DNA of 64,000 nt, from the NCBI RefSeq assembly GCF_029674545.1, contig NZ_CP121354.1, forward strand, positions 186,001 to 250,000, given 5' to 3'. Position numbers and translations under genes: made by a program. Shown here piece by piece: positions 50,141-59,741 of the stretch. The stretch's first letter is position 1, and each line of letters opens with the position of its first letter. A model generated the notes under the pieces. The model saw only the letters and a list, made by a program, of their open reading frames with translations. It was not told the DNA's origin and did no database searches. The stretch comes from Mesorhizobium sp. WSM4904 (GTDB taxonomy: Bacteria > Pseudomonadota > Alphaproteobacteria > Rhizobiales > Rhizobiaceae).

Positions 50141-50344
50141 ATGAGCCGCACTGTTGTCTCAAAGCGCTCCTCCTGGCCCCGCTGGGCCCGGCGCGGCCTG
50201 ATGGAGAACATCGCCACGGCGATCATCGCCATAGGTTTCCTGATGCTGTTCCAGTCCTTCGCGCTGGCGCTCTACAGCTATTCCTTTGTCACCATGCTCG
50301 CCGGCACGGCAATGTTCATCATCGTCTCGAAATTCCCGGAATAG
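50141..50344 (+). CDS. Small membrane protein of the ABC locus (67 aa)
   Basis: A basic N-terminus (SKRSSWPRWARR) is followed by two hydrophobic stretches (about residues 22-42 and 46-62, IATAIIAIGFLMLFQSFALA and MLAGTAMFIIV). GGGAGGA precedes the ATG at 50141. It ends two bases before the first ATPase gene, so is clearly part of the operon. Small membrane proteins occur in the rhizobial glycerol ABC operon (glp) too, but I cannot show homology to them. Confidence 0.8.
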   Translation: MSRTVVSKRSSWPRWARRGLMENIATAIIAIGFLMLFQSFALALYSYSFVTMLAGTAMFIIVSKFPE

Positions 50345-50346
50345 CC

Positions 50347-51445
50347 ATGGCCGAGATCCGCGTTCAGAATCTGAGGAAAGCCTTCGGCGAGTTCGTCGCC
50401 GTGCAGGATTCCAACTTCGTCGTCGAGGACGGCGAGTTCTTCGTCATGCTTGGACCATCGGGTTGCGGCAAGACGACGACGCTGAGGATGATCGCCGGAC
50501 TGGAACTACCATCCGGCGGCAAGATTCTGCTCGGCGGTGAAGACGTCACCATGCGCCGGGCGCGCGAGCGCGACATCGCCTTCGTTTTCCAGCTCTTCGC
50601 GCTCTATCCGCACATGAATGTGCGCAAGAACATCGGCTTTCCGCTTTTGGCGCAGGGCATGGCCTCGGCCGAAATCCGGCAGCGGGTGGAGGAAACGGCG
50701 AAGCTGCTCCGCATCGATCACCTGCTCGACAAGTCCGTCTCCGGCCTGGCCGGCGGCGACCGCCAGCGCGTCGCGCTCGGCCGCGCCATCGTGCGGCGAC
50801 CGAAATGTTTCCTCATGGACGAGCCGCTCGGCACCCTCGACACCGAATTCCGCGATCTGATGGTGCATGAGCTGCGCGAGCTGCACAATCGCATCCACGC
50901 AACGACGGTCTATGTCACGCATGACCAGATGGAAGCGATGTCGATGGCCGATAAGATCGCGGTGATGAACCACGGCGTCATCGAGCAGTTCGGCAGCCCG
51001 CGCGAGATCTACGACCGGCCGGCGACGATGTTCGTCGCCGACTTCATCGGCTCGCCGCCGATGAACTTTTTGCGCTTCGGCGGCGGGCTTGCCAAAGGCG
51101 CGAAGGAGATCGTCGTGCAAGGCGCCAAGGTGGCCGTGCCGGAAGTGCGCGAGGATATCGCGCCCGCCGACATGGCGCTTGGCATCCGGCCCGAGCACAT
51201 CCGCTTCGACGACGCCTCGAAGCTGCGCGGCGCGATCTACGGCACCGAATATCTCGGCACCACGCAGATCGTCGCGGTGGAGACGGCGGACGGCATCATC
51301 AAGGCGCGGGTGCCGGCCGGCATTCATCTGAATCCGGGCGAACGGGTCGGGCTGACGCTGAGCAGCGCCAGGCTTTCGCTGTTCGATAAAGGCACTGGAC
51401 GCGCGGTCAGAACCGCCATGCATGATCAGGCAGCGGAGGCGCGCC

Positions 51446-51453
<8 letters not shown>
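50347..51453 (+). CDS. ABC transporter ATP-binding protein (first of two)
   Basis: 368 residues. Walker A GPSGCGKTT (36-44), Q-loop Q82, Walker B CFLMDEP (154-160) and H-loop VTHDQ are intact, with a C-terminal TOBE-like domain. The ABC signature is unusual: LAGGD (134-138) in place of LSGGQ, so the Ser is Ala. With a second, canonical ATPase next door, this suggests an asymmetric heterodimer. It overlaps the second ATPase gene by eight bases. Confidence 0.93.
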
Positions 51454-52459
<1,006 letters not shown>

Positions 52460-52536
52460 CGGGGATAGCCGGCTCGCATTGTTTGCACACGCCACATTCC
52501 GATTGACGATACGCAGATACGGACTGGACGAAATCC

Positions 52537-54177
52537 ATGAAGCACTTTTTCAATCGCAAAGAGACGATCGTCACCGAGGCGCTGGACGGTTTTCTTGCGA
52601 CCGCGGGCTCTGGCACGCTGGCGCGCCTCGACGGCTATCCCGAAATCAAGGTCGTGCTGCGCGCCGACTGGGACAAAACGAATGTCAGCATCGTTTCCGG
52701 CGGTGGCGCCGGGCATGAACCCTCGCATGCCGGCTTCGTCGGCGCCGGCATGCTGACGGCGGCCGTCTCCGGGGAGATCTTTGCTTCGCCGAGCGTCGAG
52801 GCGGTGCTGGCGGCGATCCGCGCGACGACCGGGCCGGCCGGCTGCCTTTTGATCGTCAAGAACTACACCGGCGACCGGCTCAATTTCGGTCTCGCCGCCG
52901 AAAAGGCGCGCGCGGAGGGTTTTGCGGTCGAAATGGCGATCGTCGCCGACGACATCGCGCTGCCCGACATCGCCCAGCCCCGCGGCGTCGCCGGCACGCT
53001 GTTCGTTCATAAGATCGCTGGGCATCTGTCGGAAAGCGGCCATGACCTGGCTACGATCACAGCCGCAGCGCGCGCGGCGGCGAAAGACATCGTTTCGCTG
53101 GGCATCTCGCTCTCCTCCTGCTCGATCCCTGGCCAGGCGCATGAGGACCGCTTCGGCGCGGATGATGGCGAACTCGGCCTCGGCATCCACGGCGAGCCGG
53201 GCGCCGAGCGCATCGCGCTGCAAAGCGCCGGCAAGCTGGTCTCCGTGATGGCCGAACGCCTCGCCGCGCGGCTCGACGTCGGCAGCCATTATGCGATGCT
53301 GATCAACAATCTGGGGTCGGTGCCGCCGCTGGAGATGTCGCTGATCGCCAATGCCGTGTTGTCCTCGCCGCTGGCAAAGGCGGTGACGCTGACCGTCGGC
53401 CCCGGGCACCTGATGACCGCGCTCAACATGAACGGGTTTTCGCTGTCGCTGATCAAGCTCGACGCGGAACGCGAAGCCGCGCTGCTGGCGCCGGTCGGCC
53501 CGCACGCGTGGCTGCCGGCGAAACCGGTGCGCCGCCCGGTCGTTATCGCAGCGGGCAAGGCCGCCATTGGTGGCGCCGCCAAGGCGGCCAGCCGCGACGC
53601 CGGCTCCGAACGGCTGATCGCCGCGATTTGCAGAAGGCTGATTGCGCTCGAAGAGCCTCTCAACACTCTCGACGCCAAAGCCGGCGACGGCGACACCGGA
53701 TCGACGGTGGCGACCGGCGCGCGCAGCGTGCTCGACCGCCTCGACACGCTGCCGCTTGCCGATCGGGCGGCAACGCTTGCCGCAATCGGCGACACGCTGG
53801 GCACCTCGATGGGCGGCTCGAGCGGCGTGCTTTTGTCGATCTTCTTCACCGCCGCGGCGCAGGCGCTCAATGGCGGCGCATCGCTTAGCAAGGCGCTGCT
53901 CGCCGGCCTCGACCGGATGACCTTCTACGGCGGCGCCAAGGTCGGCGACCGCACCATGGTCGACGCGTTGGAACCGGCGCTGAAAGCGCTCGACGCGAGC
54001 GGGCTGGAAGCTGCGGCCCAGGCCGCCCGGCACGGCGCGGAGACGACTGCGGCCATGCAGAAGGCGAAGGCCGGCCGCTCCGCCTATGTCGGCCGGCAGC
54101 TTGACACAGCGGATCCGGGCGCCTTTGCGGTGGCCGAGGCGTTCGCGGCCGTAGCGGCCATGTTCGCCCCGGCATGA
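52537..54177 (+). CDS. ATP-dependent dihydroxyacetone kinase (DhaK-DhaL fusion)
   Basis: 546 residues. DhaK domain (1-330): SGGGAGHEPSH (His60) and the substrate-binding His218 in LGIHGEPG, which forms a hemiaminal with dihydroxyacetone. DhaL domain (~355-546): DAKAGDGDTGST (D380, D385, D387) for Mg-ATP. The fused layout is that of Citrobacter/eukaryotic-type ATP-dependent kinases. It converts dihydroxyacetone to dihydroxyacetone phosphate. It lies 77 bp after the transporter and 10 bp before a second, separate DhaL. Confidence 0.92.
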   Translation: MKHFFNRKETIVTEALDGFLATAGSGTLARLDGYPEIKVVLRADWDKTNVSIVSGGGAGHEPSHAGFVGAGMLTAAVSGEIFASPSVEAVLAAIRATTGPAGCLLIVKNYTGDRLNFGLAAEKARAEGFAVEMAIVADDIALPDIAQPRGVAGTLFVHKIAGHLSESGHDLATITAAARAAAKDIVSLGISLSSCSIPGQAHEDRFGADDGELGLGIHGEPGAERIALQSAGKLVSVMAERLAARLDVGSHYAMLINNLGSVPPLEMSLIANAVLSSPLAKAVTLTVGPGHLMTALNMNGFSLSLIKLDAEREAALLAPVGPHAWLPAKPVRRPVVIAAGKAAIGGAAKAASRDAGSERLIAAICRRLIALEEPLNTLDAKAGDGDTGSTVATGARSVLDRLDTLPLADRAATLAAIGDTLGTSMGGSSGVLLSIFFTAAAQALNGGASLSKALLAGLDRMTFYGGAKVGDRTMVDALEPALKALDASGLEAAAQAARHGAETTAAMQKAKAGRSAYVGRQLDTADPGAFAVAEAFAAVAAMFAPA

Positions 54178-54187
54178 AGGACAGAGA

Positions 54188-54787
54188 ATGCCCGCATCCG
54201 AATTCTCTCGATTGATCGCGGCGGCGGCGGATACGATCGCGGCGCATGCCGACGAGTTGACCGCGCTCGACCAGGCGATCGGCGACGGCGACCATGGGCT
54301 GAACATGAAGCGCGGCTTCGAAGCCGTGCGCGCCGAGGCCCAAGCAATCACGGCGAAACCGCTGCCGGACGCGCTGAAGGCGGTCGGCACCAAGCTGGTG
54401 ATGACGGTCGGCGGCGCCTCCGGGCCCCTGTTCGGCACGCTGTTCATGGCGCTCGGCAAGGAGTTGCCGCCGACGCCCGACCGCGCCGCGCTGACGGCGG
54501 CGCTCGGCAAGGCGATCGAGGCGGTTTCGGCGCGCGGCAAATCGCAGCCCGGGCAAAAAACCATGCTCGACGTGCTGCAACCGGTGTATGAGGCGCTGGG
54601 GCAGGGCAAGACGGCCAGCGAAATCGCCGAAGCCGCCGACCGGGCGGCCGAGGCCACCGTGCCGATGAAGGCCCTGCGCGGGCGCGCCTCCTTCCTGGGA
54701 GAGCGCTCGATCGGGCATATGGATGCCGGCGCGCGCTCGACCGCGCTGCTGGTGCGCGCAGTCGCTGAAGCGATCGAGGGTAATTGA
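54188..54787 (+). CDS. dhaL: PTS-dependent dihydroxyacetone kinase, ADP-binding subunit DhaL
   Basis: 199 residues. The nucleotide site DQAIGDGDHGLNM has D28, D33 and D35 (equivalent to the Mg-ADP ligands of E. coli DhaL). The conserved GGASGPLFGT and the C-terminal RSIGHMDAGARS are present. In PTS systems ADP stays bound and is rephosphorylated by DhaM. It overlaps dhaM by one base. Confidence 0.93.
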   Translation: MPASEFSRLIAAAADTIAAHADELTALDQAIGDGDHGLNMKRGFEAVRAEAQAITAKPLPDALKAVGTKLVMTVGGASGPLFGTLFMALGKELPPTPDRAALTAALGKAIEAVSARGKSQPGQKTMLDVLQPVYEALGQGKTASEIAEAADRAAEATVPMKALRGRASFLGERSIGHMDAGARSTALLVRAVAEAIEGN

Positions 54788-55176
54788 TGAGCAATGTCGG
54801 CATCGTCATTGTATCGCATTCGCCGCTGGTCGCCGAGGGCACGGCCGACATGGTGCGCCAGATGGTGGGCGACGAAGTGCCGCTTGCATGGTGCGGCGGA
54901 AACGGCCATGGCGGGCTCGGCACCAGCGTCGAGGCGATCATGGGCGCGATCGACAAGGCCTGGTCGGAAGCCGGCGTCGCCATCCTGGTCGATCTCGGCG
55001 GGGCCGAGACCAACAGCGAGATGGCGGTCGAGATGATCGGCGAGCCACGCTCGCACAAGATAGTCGTCTGCAACGCGCCGATCGTCGAGGGCGCGGTGAT
55101 GGCGGCGACGGAATCCTCCGGCGGCGCCTCGCTCAAGGAAGTGGTGGCGACGGCGCATGAATTGTCGCCGTCTTGA
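54787..55176 (+). CDS. dhaM: DhaM EIIA phosphocarrier (IIA-Man fold)
   Basis: 129 residues, only the EIIA domain. Active-site His11 is in VGIVIVSHSPLVAEG, with the later GTSVEAI and LVDLGGAETNSE. E. coli DhaM has fused HPr and EI-like domains; here those are separate downstream genes. It takes phosphate from HPr and gives it to ADP on DhaL. The ATG overlaps the dhaL stop (TGATG). Confidence 0.93.
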   Translation: MSNVGIVIVSHSPLVAEGTADMVRQMVGDEVPLAWCGGNGHGGLGTSVEAIMGAIDKAWSEAGVAILVDLGGAETNSEMAVEMIGEPRSHKIVVCNAPIVEGAVMAATESSGGASLKEVVATAHELSPS

Positions 55177-55195
55177 GTGAACGGGAACCGACTGA

Positions 55196-55498
55196 ATGTC
55201 CGCATCCGCCGAAGCCACGGTTCTGATCACCCACGAGGTGGGGCTGCACGCGCGTCCTTCGGTGAAGTTCACCAAGCTCGCAAAGTCGTTCGCGGCCGAG
55301 GTGGAAGTGGCGGTGGCCGCCAACGGTCCGTGGTTCGACGCCAAGAGCATCGTCAAGGTCATGGCGGCCAAGGCGCCGAAGGGAACCGTGCTGCACATAC
55401 GGGCAAGAGGTGACGGCGCCCAGGAAGCGGTCGGCGCGCTGGTCGAGCTGGTGCAGCGCGATTTCGACGAGGATGCGGACCATGCCCGCTCCGCTTGA
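55196..55498 (+). CDS. HPr phosphocarrier of the dihydroxyacetone PTS
   Basis: 100 residues. Active-site His18 in EVGLHARPS; the serine site of HPr kinase is also conserved (S51 in FDAKSIVKVMA). It carries phosphate from Enzyme I to DhaM. Rhizobia have a separate nitrogen-PTS HPr (NPr) elsewhere; this copy is dedicated to the cluster by position. An acidic tail DEDADHARSA is longer than usual. Confidence 0.92.
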   Translation: MSASAEATVLITHEVGLHARPSVKFTKLAKSFAAEVEVAVAANGPWFDAKSIVKVMAAKAPKGTVLHIRARGDGAQEAVGALVELVQRDFDEDADHARSA

Positions 55499-55539
55499 CG
55501 CAAGCCAGCCCAGTTCCCCGGCCGCAAGGAACGAGGGTC

Positions 55540-57114
55540 ATGCGGCTTGAGGGCATTCCAGCCTCTCCAGGTTATGCCGAAGGGCCGCTGTTCGACGTCG
55601 ACCGGCCGCCAGCCGGCTATAAAGCCAAGGCGAGCGGGGCGGAAGAGAAAGCAGCCCTGAAGGCGGCGATCGGCAAGGCTGTGAGCCGGCTGACCTCGCT
55701 TGTTGAAATCGCCGATGGCGATGCCGCCGGCATTCTCGAATTCCACATCGCCATGCTGGAGGACAATGCGCTGAGCGGTCCGGCTTTCGCGGCGATCGGG
55801 TCCGGAGAGCCGGCCGATCTTGCCTGGCGGCAGGCGCTGGATGCCGAAATCGCCGGCTATGAGGCGTCCGACCAGGACTATTTCCGCGCGCGTGCCGCCG
55901 ATTTGCGCGACATCCGCGACCAGGTGCTGCGGGCGCTGAGCGAGGACGGCGGCACGGCGGCACCTCCCGGCGCCATTCTCCATGGCGTGGACCTCGCGCC
56001 GACGCGCTTCCTGGAAACGGATTGGAGTCGCGGCGGCGGCATTGCGCTCGAGGCCGGCAGCACGGCCAGCCATGTCGCCATGCTGGCGCGCTCGCGCGGC
56101 GTGCCTATGGTGGTAGGACTTGGCGCTTTGGCGGACAGGCCAGTCGGGAACGCGCTGCTCGATGCCGAGCATGGCGGTGTCGTGATCTCGCCCTCGCCGG
56201 CGGAGATCGAGGCGTTCCGGCGGTCATCCTCCTCCTTCGCGGCACGACAAGGCCAGGCGCAGAGTTTTCTCGCGCAGCCGGCGGCGACCAAGGCCGGCAC
56301 GCCCGTGCGGGTGCAGGTGAATATCGCCTATCCTTCCGATGTCGACAGCATCGGTATCGAGACATGTGACGGCGTCGGCCTGATGCGGACGGAATTCCTG
56401 TTCGGCAAGGCGCTGCCGGACGAGGAGACGCAATACCAAGCCTACCGCAAGGTGCTGGAGTGGGCGGGCGAAAAACCGGTGACCATCCGCACGGTCGACG
56501 CCGGCGGCGACAAGCCGATCCCCGGATTTACCGTCGAGGAGACCAACCCGTTTCTAGGTTTGCGCGGCATCAGGCTGTCGCTGGCGCGGCGCGACATCTT
56601 CCGGGTGCAAATCCGGGCATTGCTGCGCGCCGCCGTACACGGCAATCTGAAGGTCATGTTCCCGATGATCGCCACCGCCGAAGAATATGCCCAAGCCGCA
56701 GCGCTGTTCGCCGAAGAGCAGGCGGCGCTCGCGACGGGAGGTGTGGCGCACAGAATGCCGCCGCTCGGTATCATGGTCGAGGTGCCGTCGGTCGCCATCG
56801 CACCAGAGGCGTTCGCCGATGTCGCCTTCTTCTCGATCGGCTCCAATGATCTCACGCAATATGTGATGGCGGCGGCACGCGATAATGCCGCCGTCGCGCA
56901 TCTGAATTCCGTCCGCCATCCGGCGGTGCTGCGGCTGATCGAGTCGGTAACCCATTTCGGACGGGAGAAAGGCATTCCGGTCAGCCTCTGCGGTGACGCC
57001 GGCGGCGATCCCGCCGCCATCCCGACGCTGCTCGAAGCCGGCCTGCGCGATCTTTCGGTGGCTCCGACGCAACTCGCGATGGCCAAGGCGGCGATCGCTG
57101 AGGTTTCGGTGTAA
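55540..57114 (+). CDS. ptsI: Phosphoenolpyruvate-protein phosphotransferase (Enzyme I)
   Basis: 524 residues, a little shorter than E. coli EI (575). Phospho-His178 is in GSTASHVAMLARSRGVPMVVG (split); the PEP-binding barrel has GLMRTEFLF, FRTVDAGGDKP-like TIRTVDAGGDKP, FSIGSNDLTQY and the catalytic Cys in SLCGDAGGD. It starts the PTS chain PEP to EI to HPr to DhaM. The ATG at 55540 has GAGGG upstream; a frame start at 55495 overlaps HPr. Confidence 0.93.
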   Translation: MRLEGIPASPGYAEGPLFDVDRPPAGYKAKASGAEEKAALKAAIGKAVSRLTSLVEIADGDAAGILEFHIAMLEDNALSGPAFAAIGSGEPADLAWRQALDAEIAGYEASDQDYFRARAADLRDIRDQVLRALSEDGGTAAPPGAILHGVDLAPTRFLETDWSRGGGIALEAGSTASHVAMLARSRGVPMVVGLGALADRPVGNALLDAEHGGVVISPSPAEIEAFRRSSSSFAARQGQAQSFLAQPAATKAGTPVRVQVNIAYPSDVDSIGIETCDGVGLMRTEFLFGKALPDEETQYQAYRKVLEWAGEKPVTIRTVDAGGDKPIPGFTVEETNPFLGLRGIRLSLARRDIFRVQIRALLRAAVHGNLKVMFPMIATAEEYAQAAALFAEEQAALATGGVAHRMPPLGIMVEVPSVAIAPEAFADVAFFSIGSNDLTQYVMAAARDNAAVAHLNSVRHPAVLRLIESVTHFGREKGIPVSLCGDAGGDPAAIPTLLEAGLRDLSVAPTQLAMAKAAIAEVSV

Positions 57115-57121
57115 GCGCGGC

Positions 57122-57553
57122 ATGGCCAAGGCAGCCAAGATACAGGAAGCCAGCTCGGAAGACGCGATCCGCGCCTACAAGACGATCCTGTCGCAGGTCA
57201 TCGACCAGCGGCCTTCCGGCATGCGCCAGCGGCTTGCCGATGCGCTCGGCAAGCACCGCAGCTTCGTCACGCAGATCTCGAGCCCGGCCTATTCGATCCC
57301 CATTCCGTCGAAGCATTTGCCGGCTATCTTCACCGTCTGCCATTTCAGCCCGGCCGAGCGCGACCAGTTTCTGGTCGCCTATCACCAGGCGCATCCCGGC
57401 AAGATGCCGGCAGCCTCGGGCCCGCGCAAGACACGCCACGTCTCGCTCATCGTGCCGGATTTCGGCGACGACAGGCAGAATGCCGCGCTCGACCGGGCGA
57501 TCAACGAATTCATCCAGAAGATCACCAGCATCGCCGGCAAGGGCAGCGGCTGA
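57122..57553 (+). CDS. Small protein of unknown function, possibly HTH-containing
   Basis: 143 residues. I do not recognise a family. Residues ~30-90 look like a Cro/CI-type HTH: RPSGMRQRLADALGKHRSFVTQI followed by FSPAERDQFLVAY. The C-terminus (RHVSLIVPDFGDDRQNAALDRAINEFIQ) is amphipathic and could oligomerise. It starts seven bases after ptsI and is followed by dhaK, so it is part of the operon and is a candidate regulator of the ACTAAAC sites upstream of the locus. This is inference. Confidence 0.7.
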   Translation: MAKAAKIQEASSEDAIRAYKTILSQVIDQRPSGMRQRLADALGKHRSFVTQISSPAYSIPIPSKHLPAIFTVCHFSPAERDQFLVAYHQAHPGKMPAASGPRKTRHVSLIVPDFGDDRQNAALDRAINEFIQKITSIAGKGSG

Positions 57554-57566
57554 CAAAGCAATCTCA

Positions 57567-57600
57567 GGAAGAGTGCGTGGCGGTTTTCCTGGAATTGCGC
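57567..57600. repeat. Short palindromic element before dhaK
   Basis: AGGAAGAGTGCGTGGCGGTTTTCCTGGAATTGCG is a diverged half of the 555-662 type of repeat, lying in the 80-bp gap between the small protein gene and dhaK. Confidence 0.5.
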
Positions 57601-57633
57601 ATATCGGATCCAAGGCTATTCGGGAGGACGGCC

Positions 57634-58620
57634 ATGAAGAAGTTTCTCAATTCGGTGGACACGGTGCTCACCGAAAGCCTGGACGGCTTCGTCGCCGCGC
57701 ATTCGGACATTCTCGTGCTCGGCGACGAGCACAAATTCGTCCGCCGCAGAGAACTGAAACCGGGCAAGGTGGCGCTGATCTCCGGCGGCGGCTCCGGCCA
57801 TGAGCCGCTGCATGGCGGGCTGGTCGGCCACGGCATGCTGGACGCCGCCTGCCCCGGCCAGGTCTTCACCTCGCCGACGCCGGACCAGATGCTGGCGGCC
57901 GTGCAGGCGGTCGACACCGGCGCCGGCTGCCTGTTCATCGTCAAGAACTACGAAGGCGACGTTATGAACTTCGACATGGCCGCCGAAATGTCGGAAGGCG
58001 TGCTGCAGGTGGTGACCAATGACGACGTCGCGGTCGAGAATTCGTCCTACACCACCGGACGGCGCGGCGTCGCCGGCACGCTGGTGGTGGAGAAGATCGT
58101 CGGCGCCGCGGCCGAGCAAGGCATGGCGCTGCCAGCGCTCAAGGCACTGGGCGATCGCGTCAACGGCGCGACGCGCTCGATGGGCGTGGCGCTCACCAGT
58201 TGCACGGTGCCTGCGGCGGGCAAGCCGACCTTCGAGATCGGCGACAACGAAATGGAATTCGGCGTCGGCATCCATGGCGAGCCCGGCAGGCGGCGCGATG
58301 CGCTGAAGAGCGCCGACGCCATCGCCGAGGAGGTTTGCGCGGCGATCGTCGGCGACCTGGGCGACCGCGCCAAGGGACCGGCGCTGCTGTTCGTCAACGG
58401 CTTCGGCGCCACGCCGTCGATGGAGCTTTACCTGATGTACAACAGCGCGCGCAAAATCTTCGAGAAGAGCGGCGTGACGGTGGTCCGCTCGCTGGTCGGC
58501 TCCTATGTCACCTCGCTCGACATGGCTGGATGCTCGATCACGCTGACGATGCTCGACCAGGAAATGACGGCGCTGTGGGACGCGCCGGTGCGCACGGCGG
58601 CGCTGCGCTGGGGGATGTAA
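57634..58620 (+). CDS. dhaK: PTS-type dihydroxyacetone kinase subunit DhaK
   Basis: 328 residues. Catalytic-site His56 in SGGGSGHEPLH and substrate-binding His214 in VGIHGEPG; no L domain, as in PTS-dependent DhaK. It works with DhaL and DhaM to make dihydroxyacetone phosphate from PEP-derived phosphate. GGGAGG precedes the ATG at 57634. It is the last gene of the locus. Confidence 0.93.
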   Translation: MKKFLNSVDTVLTESLDGFVAAHSDILVLGDEHKFVRRRELKPGKVALISGGGSGHEPLHGGLVGHGMLDAACPGQVFTSPTPDQMLAAVQAVDTGAGCLFIVKNYEGDVMNFDMAAEMSEGVLQVVTNDDVAVENSSYTTGRRGVAGTLVVEKIVGAAAEQGMALPALKALGDRVNGATRSMGVALTSCTVPAAGKPTFEIGDNEMEFGVGIHGEPGRRRDALKSADAIAEEVCAAIVGDLGDRAKGPALLFVNGFGATPSMELYLMYNSARKIFEKSGVTVVRSLVGSYVTSLDMAGCSITLTMLDQEMTALWDAPVRTAALRWGM

Positions 58621-58699
58621 GCCTTCACTGGCTTGCCCCACGCTTTTCTGCGACCATGTTCGGGTAATTTGCACGCCATTCGCGAACATTGCCCGGTTG

Positions 58700-59725
58700 A
58701 TGTTGCCACCGCTTTCGCCTGCCGAGGAAAAACTGCTGCTCGACTTTGCCGACCCCGAAGTGCCGGCCGACGGGCAACGGACCCTTTCGACAAACAGCCT
58801 CATGGCGCTGCTCGCCAATGCCGAATTCCACGGCATCCTGCCGATCATGCTGCGCAAGCTTCGGGAAATCGGCGACGCCAAGCTACCGGCAGATACGGCC
58901 TTGCGGCAGAAGCTCTCCGAATTGCGCGACCAGGCGACGCTTGCGACCGGGCAGTCGATGCTGCTGCAATATCACGGCGACCGGATCATGAAGGCCTTGG
59001 CGGCGAAAGGCATTCCGGCCCGCATCGTCAAAGGTCCGGTCTTCGCGCGCAAGCTCTACCGCCATGCCGCCGACCGGCCGTTCACCGACATAGACATCCT
59101 CGTCGACCCCGCCAGCATCGCAGAAGCCAATAGTGTGATCGCCGGCTGCGGCTTCGAGCTTGCCAGCGGCGAGGCCGAGTCGCACGAGCTGCAGGAGTTC
59201 AAGTGGCTGGAGAAGGAGAACTCCAGCCTGCTGATCGAGCTGCACGGCAACCTGGTGCATGACACCGGCATGCGGCGGCGGCTGTCTCTCGGCTTTCGCG
59301 AGCTGCAGGTCATCGATGGAGGCGAGGCCGACACGCCGGCGGCGCTGCTCACCATCGCCATCGTTCACGCCGCCGGTGGCCACAAGTTCCACCGGCTGCA
59401 GCTCTGTGTCGACGTGCTGCAGGGCGTGCGCGCGCTGCAATCGCCGGACGTGGAAGCGCGGCTGCTCGACGCCGCGCGCATGACCGGCATCGAGCTCGAG
59501 CTGGCGACGGTGCTGAACGTGACCGGGCGCCTGTTCGACGAGCCACGCGCGATCGCGCTTGCCAACCGCATCAAGCCCGATCTCGCGATACGGCTCGCCA
59601 AATGGCTGATCACCGGCAACATGCTGCTCAGGGTCAACTCGCGGGACAAGGTGCGCTCGCGCCTCAGCCGCGATGCCTTCCGCTGGGTCCAGCGGCTGGC
59701 CCGGGCGAGACGCTACGCTGCGTGA
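58700..59725 (+). CDS. Nucleotidyltransferase family protein (NTP_transf_5 type) of a RiPP-like cassette
   Basis: 341 residues. The nucleotidyltransferase core is at residues ~90-140: GIPARIVKGPVFARKLY then DRPFTDIDILVDP (DxD). Similar proteins occur beside lasso-peptide and related RiPP enzymes. It is convergent with the HprK-like kinase gene, 16 bp apart. The ATG at 58700 is used; no strong ribosome binding site is seen. Confidence 0.82.
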   Translation: MLPPLSPAEEKLLLDFADPEVPADGQRTLSTNSLMALLANAEFHGILPIMLRKLREIGDAKLPADTALRQKLSELRDQATLATGQSMLLQYHGDRIMKALAAKGIPARIVKGPVFARKLYRHAADRPFTDIDILVDPASIAEANSVIAGCGFELASGEAESHELQEFKWLEKENSSLLIELHGNLVHDTGMRRRLSLGFRELQVIDGGEADTPAALLTIAIVHAAGGHKFHRLQLCVDVLQGVRALQSPDVEARLLDAARMTGIELELATVLNVTGRLFDEPRAIALANRIKPDLAIRLAKWLITGNMLLRVNSRDKVRSRLSRDAFRWVQRLARARRYAA

Positions 59726-59741
59726 GCGCCCGTGGAAAACT

